DNA of 64,000 nt from Streptomyces sp. R41 (GCF_041053055.1 NZ_CP163443.1:1674001-1738000); one strand, 5' to 3'; counted from the stretch's first letter, positions 49,537-57,943 are shown. Numbers and translations: made by a program. The notes: generated by a model not told the origin, from the sequence alone.

Positions 49537-50216
49537 ACGGTCCACGCGGCGAGCCGCTCCCGCACCCACTCGGCGACGTCCGTGACCCCGGCCTCGGTCC
49601 GGAGCGACTGGAAGACGACCGGCAGCTCGGAACGCTGCGCCTTCGCATCGGCCGCCATACGCCCCAGATCGGAGCCGACGTACGGCGCGAGGTCGGTCTT
49701 GTTGACGACGAGCAGATCGGCGGTCGTGACACCGGGCCCGCCCTTGCGCGGAATGTCGTCCCCGCCCGCCACATCGATGACGAAGATCTGCGCGTCGACC
49801 AGCCCCTTGGAGAACGTCGCCGTGAGGTTGTCGCCCCCGGACTCCACCAGAATCAGATCCAGCGGCCCCACCTCGTCCTCCAGATCCTCGACCGCTTCGA
49901 GGTTGGCGGAGATGTCGTCCCGGATGGCGGTGTGCGGGCAGGCCCCCGTCTCGACAGCGGTAATCCGCTCGGGCGGCAGCACGGCCTCCCGCAGCAGGAA
50001 CTCGGCGTCTTCCCGCGTGTAGATGTCGTTGGTGACGACCGCCAGGGACAACTCGTCACGCAGCGCCTTGCAGAGCGCGGCGACGGTGGCCGTCTTCCCG
50101 GAGCCCACGGGTCCGCCGAGCCCAATACGAAGAGCACGACGCGCGCCGTCGGCACGATGGGCATCGGCACTGACGGCGGAGGCACCGCCGTGGGAGTGAT
50201 CGTGGTCGAGGTGCAT
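49533..50216 (-). CDS. ureG: Urease accessory GTPase UreG
   Basis: A 227-residue SIMIBI-class GTPase that powers nickel delivery to urease. The P-loop is [14 protein letters not shown] (about residues 32-45). Metal and switch motifs are [26 protein letters not shown] (the Cys-Pro-His nickel site) and LVESGGDNL. The base-specific VNKTDLA is also present. The N-terminus is His-rich ([10 protein letters not shown]), a nickel-storing extension. No UreE gene is present, so this His tail may compensate. It is separated from ureF by a repeat element. Confidence 0.95.
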   Translation of the reverse strand: MHLDHDHSHGGASAVSADAHRADGARRALRIGLGGPVGSGKTATVAALCKALRDELSLAVVTNDIYTREDAEFLLREAVLPPERITAVETGACPHTAIRDDISANLEAVEDLEDEVGPLDLILVESGGDNLTATFSKGLVDAQIFVIDVAGGDDIPRKGGPGVTTADLLVVNKTDLAPYVGSDLGRMAADAKAQRSELPVVFQSLRTEAGVTDVAEWVRERLAAWTV

Positions 50217-50244
50217 GATTACGGCTCCATTTTCCGGCCGGGGG

Positions 50245-50358
50245 TCAAGTATTCAGCCCGTCCGGCGTTTGAGGACGCGGCCGTCAAGGCCGATACGGGG
50301 GGTCTGGGGGCGGAGCCCCAGGGGACGGGAATGGGTTGGGGCGGCGGGGGCGGCAAAC
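50245..50358. repeat. Streptomyces intergenic repeat inside the urease operon
   Basis: The segment contains CAGCCCGTCCGGCGTTTGAG, GACGCGGCCGTCAAGGCCGA and TACGGGGGGTCTGGGGGCGG, ending with an A/G-rich GGGGCGGCGGGGGCGG. I recognise this as a very abundant intergenic element in Streptomyces genomes (from memory). It has opened a 145-bp gap between ureF and ureG in an otherwise overlapping operon. GC-rich complementary blocks (GCGGCCGTCAAGGCCG) could form hairpins. Confidence 0.7.
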
Positions 50359-50361
50359 TCC

Positions 50362-51036
50362 CTACGACGCGAACAGCCGTACAGGCCAAGCCGCATGCGC
50401 CTCCGCACTGATCTCCAGCAACGGAGCGGAAGCAGCGGGCAGCGCATCGACCCCGTCGTCGACCACTCTGCGAGCGGCGTCGGCCGCGGCCTGGGCCACC
50501 AGATCCAACTCCGGCGCGAGCCGGGCGAGAACCGCGGTCGCGTCGAAGGGGTCCAGACTCAGCAACCGCACCGTCGCCGTAGCCGGCCCACTGACCGCCT
50601 CGTAGGCCGAGCAGTACGCGGCATCTTCCGCCCCGAGCCCAGCGGACCGAGCAGCCACCCCCAGCACTACCGGCTGATGCGCCCCCTTGGGAAACTCCCG
50701 AGCCACCGCATCGAGTTCCGCCGAAGGCCACGCCGCCCGAGCCGCCCGCATCAACTGCCGTCCGAGCCTGCGCGCGGCGACCCGCAACGCGGGCGACGGC
50801 GTACGGGCGTCCGCGGCGGCGTCCAACGCCGCCGGATCGACGCCGAGCGCGCCCGCCGCGGCGAGCGAGGCCGACACGAGCCCGGCCGTGTGCAACCGCC
50901 CCCGGCAGAACTCCTCCAGACTCGCCGCCCCGGTGATCCGTCCGGCCTTGACGGCCGCCTCCGCCCCGCCGGAGTGGGCATGCCCCCCGGCGGGAAAGCG
51001 GCCGTCGGCCAGGACGAGCAGTGCTGCGCGGGACAT
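50362..51036 (-). CDS. ureF: Urease accessory protein UreF
   Basis: A 224-residue, mostly helical UreF, which controls UreG GTPase activity in the urease maturation complex. Family features are ALLVLADGRFPAGGHAHSGGAEAA at the N-terminus, ITGAASLEEFCRGRL and FPKGAHQPVVLGVAARSAGL. Its ATG overlaps the ureC stop (TGATG), showing translational coupling. Confidence 0.9.
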   Translation of the reverse strand: MSRAALLVLADGRFPAGGHAHSGGAEAAVKAGRITGAASLEEFCRGRLHTAGLVSASLAAAGALGVDPAALDAAADARTPSPALRVAARRLGRQLMRAARAAWPSAELDAVAREFPKGAHQPVVLGVAARSAGLGAEDAAYCSAYEAVSGPATATVRLLSLDPFDATAVLARLAPELDLVAQAAADAARRVVDDGVDALPAASAPLLEISAEAHAAWPVRLFAS

Positions 51037-52757
51037 CAGAAGAGGAAGTAGCGCTGGGCCATGGGCAGTTCGGCGGCCGGAGTCGCCTCGACGAGCTCCC
51101 CGTCGATGTGCACGGCGAAGCTGTCGGGGTCGATCCGCACGCGCGGCCGCGCGTCGTTCTCGCGCATGTCGGCCTTGGTCACTCCACGCGTCGACTCGAT
51201 GGCGACGAACCGCTTCCCGAGCGAGAGCCGTTCCGGCAGCCCGTCCTCGATGGCGAGCGGCGCCACGAAGTTGAACGAGTTCGAGGCCGGGGCCCGCCCG
51301 ATGGCCCCGTACATCGGGCGGGGCAGAATCGGCTGCGGCGTCGGAATCGACGCGTTGGCGTCGCCCATCTGCGCGTACGCGATCTGCCCGCCCTTGATGA
51401 CGAGATGCGGCTTGACCCCGAAGAACGCGGGCTCCCACAGCACGAGGTCGGCGAGCTTGCCCTTCTCGACCGAACCGACCTCGCGGGCGAGTCCCTGCGC
51501 GAGCGCCGGGTTGATCGTGTACTTGGCGACATAGCGACGTACGCGATGGTTGTCCGCGCGCCCGTCGCCGGGCAGAGCCCCCCGCCGCCGCTTCATCACA
51601 TGGGCCGTCTGCCAGGTCCGCATGATGACCTCGCCGACGCGGCCCATGGCCTGGGCGTCGGACGAGATGATCGAGATGGCGCCGAGGTCGTGCAGGATGT
51701 CCTCGGCCCCGATCGTGGAGGGCCGGATCCGGGACTCCGCGAAGGCCAGGTCCTCCGGGACGGCCGGGTTCAGGTGGTGGCACACCATCAGCATGTCGAG
51801 GTGTTCCTCGGCCGTGTTGACGGTGTAGGGCCGGGTCGGATTGGTGGAGCTGGGCAGCACGTGCGGCTCGGAGACCACGGTCATGATGTCCGGCGCGTGC
51901 CCGCCGCCCGCACCCTCGGTGTGGTACGCGTGGATGCCGCGCCCGCCGATCGCGGCGAGCGTGTCACCGACGAAGCCGGCCTCGTTGAGGGTGTCGGTGT
52001 GGATGGCGACCTGAATGCCCGTACGGTCGGCCACGGTGAGCGCGGCGTCGATCGCCGCGGGCGTCGAGCCCCAGTCCTCATGGATCTTCAGGCCGAGCGC
52101 GCCGCCCCGGATCTGCGAGTACATCGCCTCGTGCGAGACCGTGTTGCCCTTGCCGAGCAGACCGAAGTTGAGGGGGTACTCCTCCATCGCCTCCAGCATC
52201 CGGGCCAGGTGCCAGGGGCCGGGCGTGACGGTGGTCGCCTTGGAGCCCTCGGCGGGACCCGTGCCGCCGCCGACCAGCGTCGTGATCCCGGCGGCGAGCG
52301 CCTCGTCCGCTATCTGCGGACAGATCAGATGCACGTGCGCGTCGATGGCGCCCGCGGTCAGGATCCGCCCGTTGCCCGCGATGATCTCCGTCTCCGGACC
52401 GATCACCAGGTCGGGGTGCACACCGTCCATGGTGTCCGGGTTGCCCGCCTTGCCGATGCCGGTGATCCGGCCGTCGCGGATGCCGACGTCGGCCTTGACG
52501 ATTCCCCAGTGGTCGATGATCACGACACCCGTGATGACCGTGTCCGGGGTGCCGTCTGCGCGCGTAGCGCGCGCCTGACCCATGGATTCGCGGATGACCT
52601 TGCCACCGCCGAACACCGCCTCGTCACCGGCGAGTCCGGGGCCGCCGCTGCGATCCTCCTCGATCTCGACGAGCAGATCGGTGTCGGCGAGCCGGATGCG
52701 GTCGCCGGTGGTGGGTCCGAACAGATCGGCGTACGCGGCACGCGAGATCTCAGGCAT
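51036..52757 (-). CDS. ureC: Urease alpha subunit UreC
   Basis: A 573-residue catalytic subunit of urease, hydrolysing urea to ammonia and carbamate. All nickel-site elements are visible: [12 protein letters not shown] (two His, about residues 137-139), [14 protein letters not shown] with the carbamylated Lys (about residue 220), [29 protein letters not shown], and the Asp in [30 protein letters not shown] carries the flap His. The length is standard. It overlaps ureB by 8 bp upstream and ureF by 1 bp downstream. Confidence 0.97.
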   Translation of the reverse strand: MPEISRAAYADLFGPTTGDRIRLADTDLLVEIEEDRSGGPGLAGDEAVFGGGKVIRESMGQARATRADGTPDTVITGVVIIDHWGIVKADVGIRDGRITGIGKAGNPDTMDGVHPDLVIGPETEIIAGNGRILTAGAIDAHVHLICPQIADEALAAGITTLVGGGTGPAEGSKATTVTPGPWHLARMLEAMEEYPLNFGLLGKGNTVSHEAMYSQIRGGALGLKIHEDWGSTPAAIDAALTVADRTGIQVAIHTDTLNEAGFVGDTLAAIGGRGIHAYHTEGAGGGHAPDIMTVVSEPHVLPSSTNPTRPYTVNTAEEHLDMLMVCHHLNPAVPEDLAFAESRIRPSTIGAEDILHDLGAISIISSDAQAMGRVGEVIMRTWQTAHVMKRRRGALPGDGRADNHRVRRYVAKYTINPALAQGLAREVGSVEKGKLADLVLWEPAFFGVKPHLVIKGGQIAYAQMGDANASIPTPQPILPRPMYGAIGRAPASNSFNFVAPLAIEDGLPERLSLGKRFVAIESTRGVTKADMRENDARPRVRIDPDSFAVHIDGELVEATPAAELPMAQRYFLF

Positions 52758-53061
52758 CGAGGGCACCTCCAATCTCACCGCGCAGTCCGGGAACCACACG
52801 GGCGCCGGCGAGCGGAACGAGTTCGACGTCGACGGGGATCCCCGGCTCGAAGCGCACGGCGGTGCCGGCGGCGACGTTGAGCCGCTTGCCGCGCGCGGCG
52901 GCGCGGTCGAAGTCCAGACCGGGGTTGGCCTCGGCGAAGTGGTAGTGGGAGCCGACCTGGACGGGCCGGTCGGCGGCATTGAGGACGGTCAGCCGGGTGA
53001 CCTCTCGGCCTTCGTTGAAGGCGACGGGTCCGTCGGCGAACAGGATCTCTCCGGGAATCAT
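52750..53061 (-). CDS. ureB: Urease beta subunit UreB
   Basis: A 103-residue structural subunit. Hallmarks are [13 protein letters not shown] at the N-terminus, [30 protein letters not shown] in the middle and [10 protein letters not shown] later. It overlaps the ureC start by 8 bp and starts 16 bp after ureA. Confidence 0.95.
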   Translation of the reverse strand: MIPGEILFADGPVAFNEGREVTRLTVLNAADRPVQVGSHYHFAEANPGLDFDRAAARGKRLNVAAGTAVRFEPGIPVDVELVPLAGARVVPGLRGEIGGALDA

Positions 53062-53077
53062 GGCTCTCGCTCCCCCG

Positions 53078-53380
53078 TCAGACGATCGGGTCGTGGACGG
53101 TGACGAGCTTGGTGCCGTCCGGGAAGGTCGCCTCGACCTGGACGTCGTGGATCATCTCGGGGATGCCCGCCATGACGTCGTCCCGGGTGAGGATCTTGCG
53201 TCCGGAGGACATCAGTTCGGCGACGGTACGGCCGTCACGCGCGCCTTCGAGGATGTGCGACGTGATGAGGGCGACGGCCTCGGGGTGGTTGAGCTTCAGC
53301 CCGCGGGCCCGCCGCTTCTCGGCCACGTCGGCGGCCACATGAATGAGCAGCCTCTCCTGCTCGTGCGGGGTCAGTTGCAC
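53078..53380 (-). CDS. ureA: Urease gamma subunit UreA
   Basis: A 100-residue structural subunit, first gene of the operon. It reads [40 protein letters not shown] and [21 protein letters not shown], all UreA signatures. GTG 53380 gives the canonical length and has AGGTGGG upstream; longer starts would add unrelated residues. No nickel transporter or ureE gene accompanies the operon here. Confidence 0.95.
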   Translation of the reverse strand: MQLTPHEQERLLIHVAADVAEKRRARGLKLNHPEAVALITSHILEGARDGRTVAELMSSGRKILTRDDVMAGIPEMIHDVQVEATFPDGTKLVTVHDPIV

Positions 53381-53511
53381 GGCGTCCCACCTCACATCCT
53401 CGCTCCGGACCGTGCGGGGCCCGGTGGCCGCAGCCACCAAAACCCCTGGTGGCATGGATGCGCACGGTAGTTGGCCGGAGTTTCAAGGACGTTAACCAGC
53501 CTGTGCTCCCT

Positions 53512-54141
53512 TCACGGCCGGGCGGCGGACTCCCGCATGCTCATCAGGGCCCGCAGACCGTCCCGGAGGATCTCCGGCGAGGCGGCGCCGAAGACGGCCA
53601 TCTGCGCCGCGAACCCCTGCGCGAGCGCGATCATCGTGCGCGCCATGGCGTCGGCGTCGGCCTCCTCGGGCATCAGCCCCGCGGCCTTGTAGCTCTCGAC
53701 GAGCTTCGCCCAGGCGGCGCGTACCTTGTCGTATCCCGCAGTGATCAGGACCGACAATTCGTCGTTGCGCAGGGTCTCGGTCCACACCTGGATCATCAGC
53801 CGCGGGAACACCCAATCGCCGTTGTCCAGCTTGCCCGGCTTCACCTCCTGTATCTGCGTCATGACCCTCGGGATCAGCACGTCCGGCAGCGGCGGCGGGC
53901 TCTCCTGGGCCGCACGCTCGTAGGTGACACGCACGGTCTCCAGCACCTCGGCGACGATCGCGCCGATCAGCTCCTCCTTGCCGCTGAAGTAGCGGTAGAC
54001 GGCCCCCGCGGAGAGGTCGACCTCCTTGAGCACGTCCTGCATCGACGTGGCGTGGAAGCCATTGCGGGCGAAGCAGAGGGCCGCGCCGTTGAGGATCTGG
54101 CGGCGACGGGCGTCGAGGTGTTCCTGGGATACGCGGGCCAT
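53512..54141 (-). CDS. TetR-family regulator
   Basis: A 209-residue TetR protein. The DNA-binding region (about 8-58) reads RRRQILNGAALCFARNGFHA and DLSAGAVYRYFSGKEELI. The ligand domain carries VFPRLMIQVWTETLRNDE and MIALAQGFAAQMAVFG. It is divergent from a membrane protein gene, and a repeated AAAACGAAC motif lies between, so it likely represses that gene and itself. ATG 54141 is the natural start. Confidence 0.9.
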   Translation of the reverse strand: MARVSQEHLDARRRQILNGAALCFARNGFHATSMQDVLKEVDLSAGAVYRYFSGKEELIGAIVAEVLETVRVTYERAAQESPPPLPDVLIPRVMTQIQEVKPGKLDNGDWVFPRLMIQVWTETLRNDELSVLITAGYDKVRAAWAKLVESYKAAGLMPEEADADAMARTMIALAQGFAAQMAVFGAASPEILRDGLRALMSMRESAARP

Positions 54142-54153
54142 GACAGCAAACGT

Positions 54154-54264
54154 AAAACGAACATTCCTTCTTGACAAGGCGGCATGGCGGCAGGACAGTG
54201 AGGGCCGATCGCAAAACGAACGATCCTTCTTTTTAGACTCGACAGATCGACAGATCGACAGATC
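54154..54264. promoter_or_regulatory. Repeated AAAACGAAC boxes and a triplicated GACAGATC
   Basis: AAAACGAACATTCCTTCTT (54154-54172) recurs as AAAACGAACGATCCTTCTT (54213-54231), 59 bp apart, in the gap between the divergent TetR and membrane protein genes. Three tandem copies of GACAGATC follow at 54241-54264, just before the ribosome binding site. The boxes are likely operator sites, one for each direction. Confidence 0.6.
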
Positions 54265-54286
54265 GAGGCATCGAAGCGAGGAGATC

Positions 54287-55315
54287 ATGTCCGCCACGTC
54301 CGCTACGCCCGCCGCCACCGCAGCACCCCCACTGCCGCACGGCCGCCGCATGGTCGCCGTGATCGTGCTCGTCCCAACCCTGGTGGCACTGGCGCTCTGG
54401 GCCTTCGCATGGCCCGCCGCCCGCACGGCACCCCGTGATCTTCCGCTCGGTGTGGCGGGCCCCGCCACCGCGACCGCACAGATGCAGAAGCAACTGTCGC
54501 AGCACCAGGGCGCCTTCGAGATCCATCGCTACGCCGACGAGGCCGCCGCCCGGGACGCCATCGAGGACCGGACCGTATACGGCGCGGTCGTCGTCACCGC
54601 GCAGGGACCCAAGCTGCTGACCGCCACCGCCGCGAGCCCGCTCGTCGCCCAGCTGCTCCAACAGGCGGTGGCCCGGCAAGCCCCCGAGGGCACCAAGGTG
54701 ACGACCATCGATGTCGTGCCCGCCCCCGCGAAGGATCCGCGCGGCGCGGCCCTGGGCGCGAGCGTGCTGCCGCTCGCGCTGGTCGGCATCGCCGCAGGAT
54801 CCGTCGTGACCCTGCTCGGACTGCGCGGCGCACGCGCCGTCGCCGCACTGGTCGGCGCCGCGGCTCTGGTCGGCGTGGTCGCGGCCGCGCTCGCACACAG
54901 CTGGCTGGGGGTCTTCACCGGCAACTGGTGGGCGGAAGCCGCCGCGCTCGGGCTGTCGACCCTGGCCGTGGGCGCCGCTGTCGCCGGGCTCGGGGCGCTG
55001 ATCGGCCCTCCCGGCATCGGGCTCGGCGCGTTCGTGGTCATGCTGCTGGGCAACCCGTTCTCCGCGGCGTCCTCGCCTCCGCAGATGCTGCCCGAGCCTG
55101 TCGGGACGATCGGCCAGTGGCTGCCGCCGGGCGCGGGCGCGTCACTGATGCGCTCGGTGTCGTTCTTCGACGGCGCCGCCGCGACCGGACCGGCGCTGAC
55201 CCTGACCTGGTGGGCCGTGCTCGGCCTGGGCGCGGTCCTGCTGGGCAACACGCTCAAGCGAGACCGGACGACGACGGAGGCGGTCGCCGAGCGGAAGCCC
55301 GCCCTGGTGAGCTGA
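54287..55315 (+). CDS. Membrane protein, ABC-2/YhgE-like
   Basis: A 342-residue membrane protein. The topology is one N-terminal helix (VAVIVLVPTLVALALWAFAWPA), an external domain of about 130 residues, then five helices (ALVGIAAGSVVTLLGLRG, AVAALVGAAALVGVVAAALA, LGLSTLAVGAAVAGLGALIG, IGLGAFVVMLLGNPFS and WWAVLGLGAVLLGN). This layout resembles YhgE/ABC-2 permease-like or DUF3533-type proteins, seen in export of small molecules or peptides. No ATPase gene is adjacent. It is divergent from, and probably repressed by, the TetR gene. ATG 54287 follows GAGGAG. Confidence 0.8.
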   Translation: MSATSATPAATAAPPLPHGRRMVAVIVLVPTLVALALWAFAWPAARTAPRDLPLGVAGPATATAQMQKQLSQHQGAFEIHRYADEAAARDAIEDRTVYGAVVVTAQGPKLLTATAASPLVAQLLQQAVARQAPEGTKVTTIDVVPAPAKDPRGAALGASVLPLALVGIAAGSVVTLLGLRGARAVAALVGAAALVGVVAAALAHSWLGVFTGNWWAEAAALGLSTLAVGAAVAGLGALIGPPGIGLGAFVVMLLGNPFSAASSPPQMLPEPVGTIGQWLPPGAGASLMRSVSFFDGAAATGPALTLTWWAVLGLGAVLLGNTLKRDRTTTEAVAERKPALVS

Positions 55316-55344
55316 CCGCCTGAGCCGACCGCCCACGGAACGGA

Positions 55345-55380
55345 CCGTGCGCCCCCGCAGTAGCGGACGGGGGCGCACGG
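55345..55380 (+). terminator. Terminator after the membrane protein gene
   Basis: A perfect 13-bp stem (CCGTGCGCCCCCG with CGGGGGCGCACGG), followed by TCTCTTT. It lies 30 nt past the stop codon. Confidence 0.88.
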
Positions 55381-55497
55381 TCTCTTTGCTTCTGCGGTTC
55401 GGAGCTTCTGGGGTTTCGACTCTCTGCAATTCCGGCCTCTGCGGTTCCGGGTCTCTCCGCTTCTCAGTCTCTACGTCTCTGGTGAACCGCCTTGCGC

Positions 55498-55776
55498 CTA
55501 CGAGGCGCTGGGCCCCCGGTGCTCCGCGGCGATGCCGAACCGCTGTCGCTCGCGCGGCGCAGACGCGACCTCGCGGACGCTGGAGAGGGAGCTGATCACC
55601 TGCTCGTCCGCGGGGTCCTGGAGTTCTTCGAGGCGCTCCAGGTCGGCGGCGGAGACCAGGGCGACGAGGGGCTTCCCGTGCCGCGTCACGACGACGCGCT
55701 CACCGCCGTACACCACGCGGTTGATCAGATCGGCGAGCTCAGCCCTGGCTTGCGTCACCGGAATCTCGTAGGCCAT
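55498..55776 (-). CDS. Phd/YefM-family antitoxin (orphan)
   Basis: A 92-residue antitoxin of the Phd/YefM family. It reads YEIPVTQARAELADLINRVV, GERVVVTRHGKPLVALVSAAD and LERLEEL, matching the DNA-binding N-terminal fold. The disordered C-terminal tail (RQRFGIAAEHRG) would bind a toxin. No RelE, Doc or PIN toxin gene lies on either side, so it is an orphan antitoxin or controls a distant partner. It is divergent from the clpP gene. Confidence 0.85.
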   Translation of the reverse strand: MAYEIPVTQARAELADLINRVVYGGERVVVTRHGKPLVALVSAADLERLEELQDPADEQVISSLSSVREVASAPRERQRFGIAAEHRGPSAS

Positions 55777-55901
55777 GCCGTCCAGCTTAGACCGGCCACC
55801 GGCACCCCCCGCAGAGCGGACGATCTCGTTCGGATCCGCCGCATCTCACCCCGCGGGGCATTTCGCTGTCAGCGAGGGCACCCCTACAGAGAGCGTACGT
55901 C

Positions 55902-55918
55902 CTGTACATTTTTTACAG
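55902..55918. promoter_or_regulatory. Inverted repeat CTGTA-N7-TACAG upstream of clpP
   Basis: A short palindrome, with an AT-rich centre (CATTTTT), 26 nt before the clpP start. It is a possible operator; in this position it would block or activate the clpP promoter. Confidence 0.4.
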
Positions 55919-55943
55919 ATGTCGATCAGAGGAGGCACGCGCC

Positions 55944-56579
55944 ATGGACAGCCCGTCCGCCCGCTATGTCCTGCCCGAGTTCACCGAACGGACCAGTGCG
56001 GGGCACCGGACCCTGGATCCGTACTCGAAGCTGCTCGACGAGCGGATCGTGTTCCTCGGGACGCCGATCGACGACACCTCGGCGAACGACGTGATGGCAC
56101 AGTTCATGCACCTCGAGTACCTGGCCCCCGACCAGGACATCTCCCTGTACATCAACTCTCCCGGCGGCTCGTTCAGCGCGATGTCGGCGGTCTACGACAC
56201 GATGCAGTTCGTCACCTGCGACGTGGAGACGGTCTGCCTGGGGCAGGCGGCGTCGGCCGCAGCCGTGCTGCTGGCCGGCGGTACGCCGGGCAAGCGGTTC
56301 GCGCTGCCGGGCGCCCGCGTGCTCATCCACCAGCCGTCGACACCCGAACCGATCCAGGGGCAGGCGAGCGATCTCGCCATCCAGGCCGAGGAGTTGATGC
56401 GCACCCGGAAGCTGCTGGAGGAGATGCTCGTACGGCACACGGGGCAGAGTCCGGAGCAAGTCGCCGCGGACATCGAGCGGGACAAGATCCTGGACGCGCC
56501 GGCGGCGGTGGCGTACGGACTGGTCGACCGGATCATCCCGAGCCGCAAGGCCTCCCGCACCGCGCCCGGCGCCAGGTGA
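55944..56579 (+). CDS. clpP: ClpP-family protease subunit (ClpP3-like paralogue)
   Basis: A 211-residue Clp protease proteolytic subunit. The catalytic triad is intact: Ser in [16 protein letters not shown] (about residue 108), His in ARVLIHQPS (about residue 133) and Asp in [32 protein letters not shown] and [17 protein letters not shown] are family hallmarks. Its N-terminus ([14 protein letters not shown]) matches ClpP3-like Streptomyces paralogues rather than housekeeping ClpP1/ClpP2. The usual adjacent second ClpP gene is absent, so this subunit would have to assemble alone or with a distant partner. ATG 55944 follows AGAGGAGG. Confidence 0.9.
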   Translation: MDSPSARYVLPEFTERTSAGHRTLDPYSKLLDERIVFLGTPIDDTSANDVMAQFMHLEYLAPDQDISLYINSPGGSFSAMSAVYDTMQFVTCDVETVCLGQAASAAAVLLAGGTPGKRFALPGARVLIHQPSTPEPIQGQASDLAIQAEELMRTRKLLEEMLVRHTGQSPEQVAADIERDKILDAPAAVAYGLVDRIIPSRKASRTAPGAR

Positions 56580-56586
56580 TCGCCGG

Positions 56587-56892
56587 ATGATCCCCGACCT
56601 GCCCCCACTGCCCGCGCTGACGCGCGCCGAGGCCGAGTTGATCGACCGCTATCTCGACGTGGTCGATCTGCTCGGCCGCATCAACCCGGCCCGCCCCGGG
56701 GACACCTACCGCGGCCTGAGGGCCGCTCAGGCACTGGTCGGCAAGGCGACGGCGCTGCGTGACGCCCTCGCGCTGATGCACCAGCGGGGCGAGAGCGAGG
56801 TGCACGCCCCGACCCTGGCACAGGCCCTGCGCGTCCTCGACGGCGAGCGGCGGGCGGCGCGCGTCACCCTGCCCCCCGACTCCGGCAGTTGA
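56587..56892 (+). CDS. Hypothetical protein downstream of clpP
   Basis: A 101-residue soluble, helix-rich protein starting 7 bp after the clpP stop, so surely in the same operon. It shows LTRAEAELIDRYLDVVDLLG, YRGLRAAQALVGKATALRDA and LAQALRVLDGERRAARV. It has no motif I recognise. Its tight link to a ClpP paralogue makes an adaptor, substrate or inhibitor role plausible, but only by association. Confidence 0.78.
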   Translation: MIPDLPPLPALTRAEAELIDRYLDVVDLLGRINPARPGDTYRGLRAAQALVGKATALRDALALMHQRGESEVHAPTLAQALRVLDGERRAARVTLPPDSGS

Positions 56893-57189
56893 CGCAGGGA
56901 CACCCGGGCCGCGGCACGCGTCGAGCCGGCGAACGTCCGGCCCGGGTTTCAAACGGACCAAATGGCGTACCCCCTGATGGAGTAGACGCGGGTCCTTTCA
57001 AGAACGCGCAAAAGTTGCGCAATGCGCGTAGCACAGAGGCGAAATGAAGTCCTCCGTTGCAGGTACGGGCATGGTCGACTTCCTCAACACCCCCTCGAAC
57101 TGAGGGGTGTCCACCCGAACGGGTGAGTGGTGACTAACACCACAAACCGCCGATTCCGCTCGGATTTTCCGACACTCATGCGTGAAGAT
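56893..57189. other. Promoter region with hairpins before the riboswitch
   Basis: No gene. Recognisable elements are an inverted repeat GCGCAA-AAG-TTGCGC (57006-57020), a hairpin ACACCCCCTC...GAGGGGTGT (about 57086-57109), and CCACCC-GAAC-GGGTG (about 57110-57125). The last hairpins may end clpP-operon transcription or lie near the promoter of the NlpC/P60 gene. Confidence 0.45.
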
Positions 57190-57421
57190 CCCTTCCGACG
57201 ACAAGCCCCCGCCGCAGCGGCGGGGCGGTCCGGGCGGACGCCGAGTCCTGCCGCCGCCCGGATGTCCGGTCGACAGAAGTGGATCGGCAGGAGTGGAGGA
57301 CCCAGCACGACGGGCCGCCGGAGAGATCCGGGCGGTCCTTGGGGTGAAGCCGCATACGCGGCCGGGCTACTTCGCCAGCCCGAATCCGACAGGTCATCCT
57401 TCACAGGCGGCTGACGAAGGG
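57190..57421 (+). ncRNA. Cyclic di-AMP riboswitch (ydaO/yuaA class)
   Basis: The leader of the NlpC/P60 gene contains the conserved blocks of the ydaO class: GGAGGACCCAGCACG (57296-57310), CTTGGGGTGAAGCCG (57338-57352), and CCGAATCCGACAGGTCATCC (57380-57399), followed by ACAGGCGGCTGACGAAGG. CCCTTC (57190-57195) can pair with GAAGGG (57416-57421) to close the structure. GAAGGG is also the likely ribosome binding site, 6 nt before the start codon. This class senses c-di-AMP and generally turns off cell-wall hydrolase genes in actinobacteria. Confidence 0.85.
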
Positions 57422-57427
57422 TTGCGC

Positions 57428-57901
57428 ATGACTGCGCTCAATCGTGTCCCGTCGCTGTGGACCAGGGCCGGTACGGCCTCGGCTCTCACCATCGCCGCCG
57501 TGGGCGGCAGCCTCGTGGTCCCAGGCGTCGCATCCGACGCCGAGGCGGCCACGCCTGCGACGAAGGCACTTCAGATCGCGGCCTCCAAGAAGGGCTCCCC
57601 GTACAAGTGGGGCGCCGCGGGGCCGCGCCGCTTCGACTGCTCCGGGCTCACGCTCTACTCGTACAAGAAGGCGGGCAAGAAGCTGCCTCGTACGGCCGCG
57701 GCGCAGTACAACAAGACGCATCACATCTCCGCCTCGCACCGCAAGGCCGGAGACCTCGTGTTCTTCCACTCGGGCCGGAACGTGTACCACGTCGGCATCT
57801 ACGCCGGGAAGGGAAAGATCTGGCACTCCCCGAAGACCGGGGAGGTCGTGAAGCTCCAGAAGATCTGGACGAAGAGCGTCTGGTACGGCCGGGTCAGCTG
57901 A
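57428..57901 (+). CDS. Secreted NlpC/P60 cell-wall hydrolase
   Basis: A 157-residue exported peptidoglycan hydrolase, expected to cut the stem peptide. The signal peptide runs to about residue 40 (ASALTIAAVGGSLVVPGVASDAEA). The catalytic Cys lies in PRRFDCSGLTLYSYKKAG (about residue 70) and His in NVYHVGIYAGKG (about 120). The third polar residue is in IWHSPKTGE. It has no separate binding domain, so it relies on the catalytic domain alone. Upstream lies a c-di-AMP riboswitch whose closing helix holds the ribosome binding site. A strong terminator follows. Confidence 0.92.
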   Translation: MTALNRVPSLWTRAGTASALTIAAVGGSLVVPGVASDAEAATPATKALQIAASKKGSPYKWGAAGPRRFDCSGLTLYSYKKAGKKLPRTAAAQYNKTHHISASHRKAGDLVFFHSGRNVYHVGIYAGKGKIWHSPKTGEVVKLQKIWTKSVWYGRVS

Positions 57902-57908
57902 CCTGCCC

Positions 57909-57943
57909 GAGGGGGTGACGGCGCACGCCGCCGTCACCCCCTC
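57909..57943 (+). terminator. Terminator after the NlpC/P60 gene
   Basis: A perfect 14-bp stem: GAGGGGGTGACGGC (57909-57922) with GCCGTCACCCCCTC (57930-57943). It starts 7 nt past the stop codon. Confidence 0.87.

Noticed and set aside
53512..54468. Longer TetR frame beginning 109 residues upstream
   Set aside because: The added part is antisense to the divergent membrane protein gene; the TetR fold starts at the ATG at 54141.
57182..57427. N-terminal extension of the NlpC/P60 frame through the leader
   Set aside because: The sequence is the riboswitch; the signal peptide begins at the ATG at 57428 and the upstream residues resemble no exported protein.
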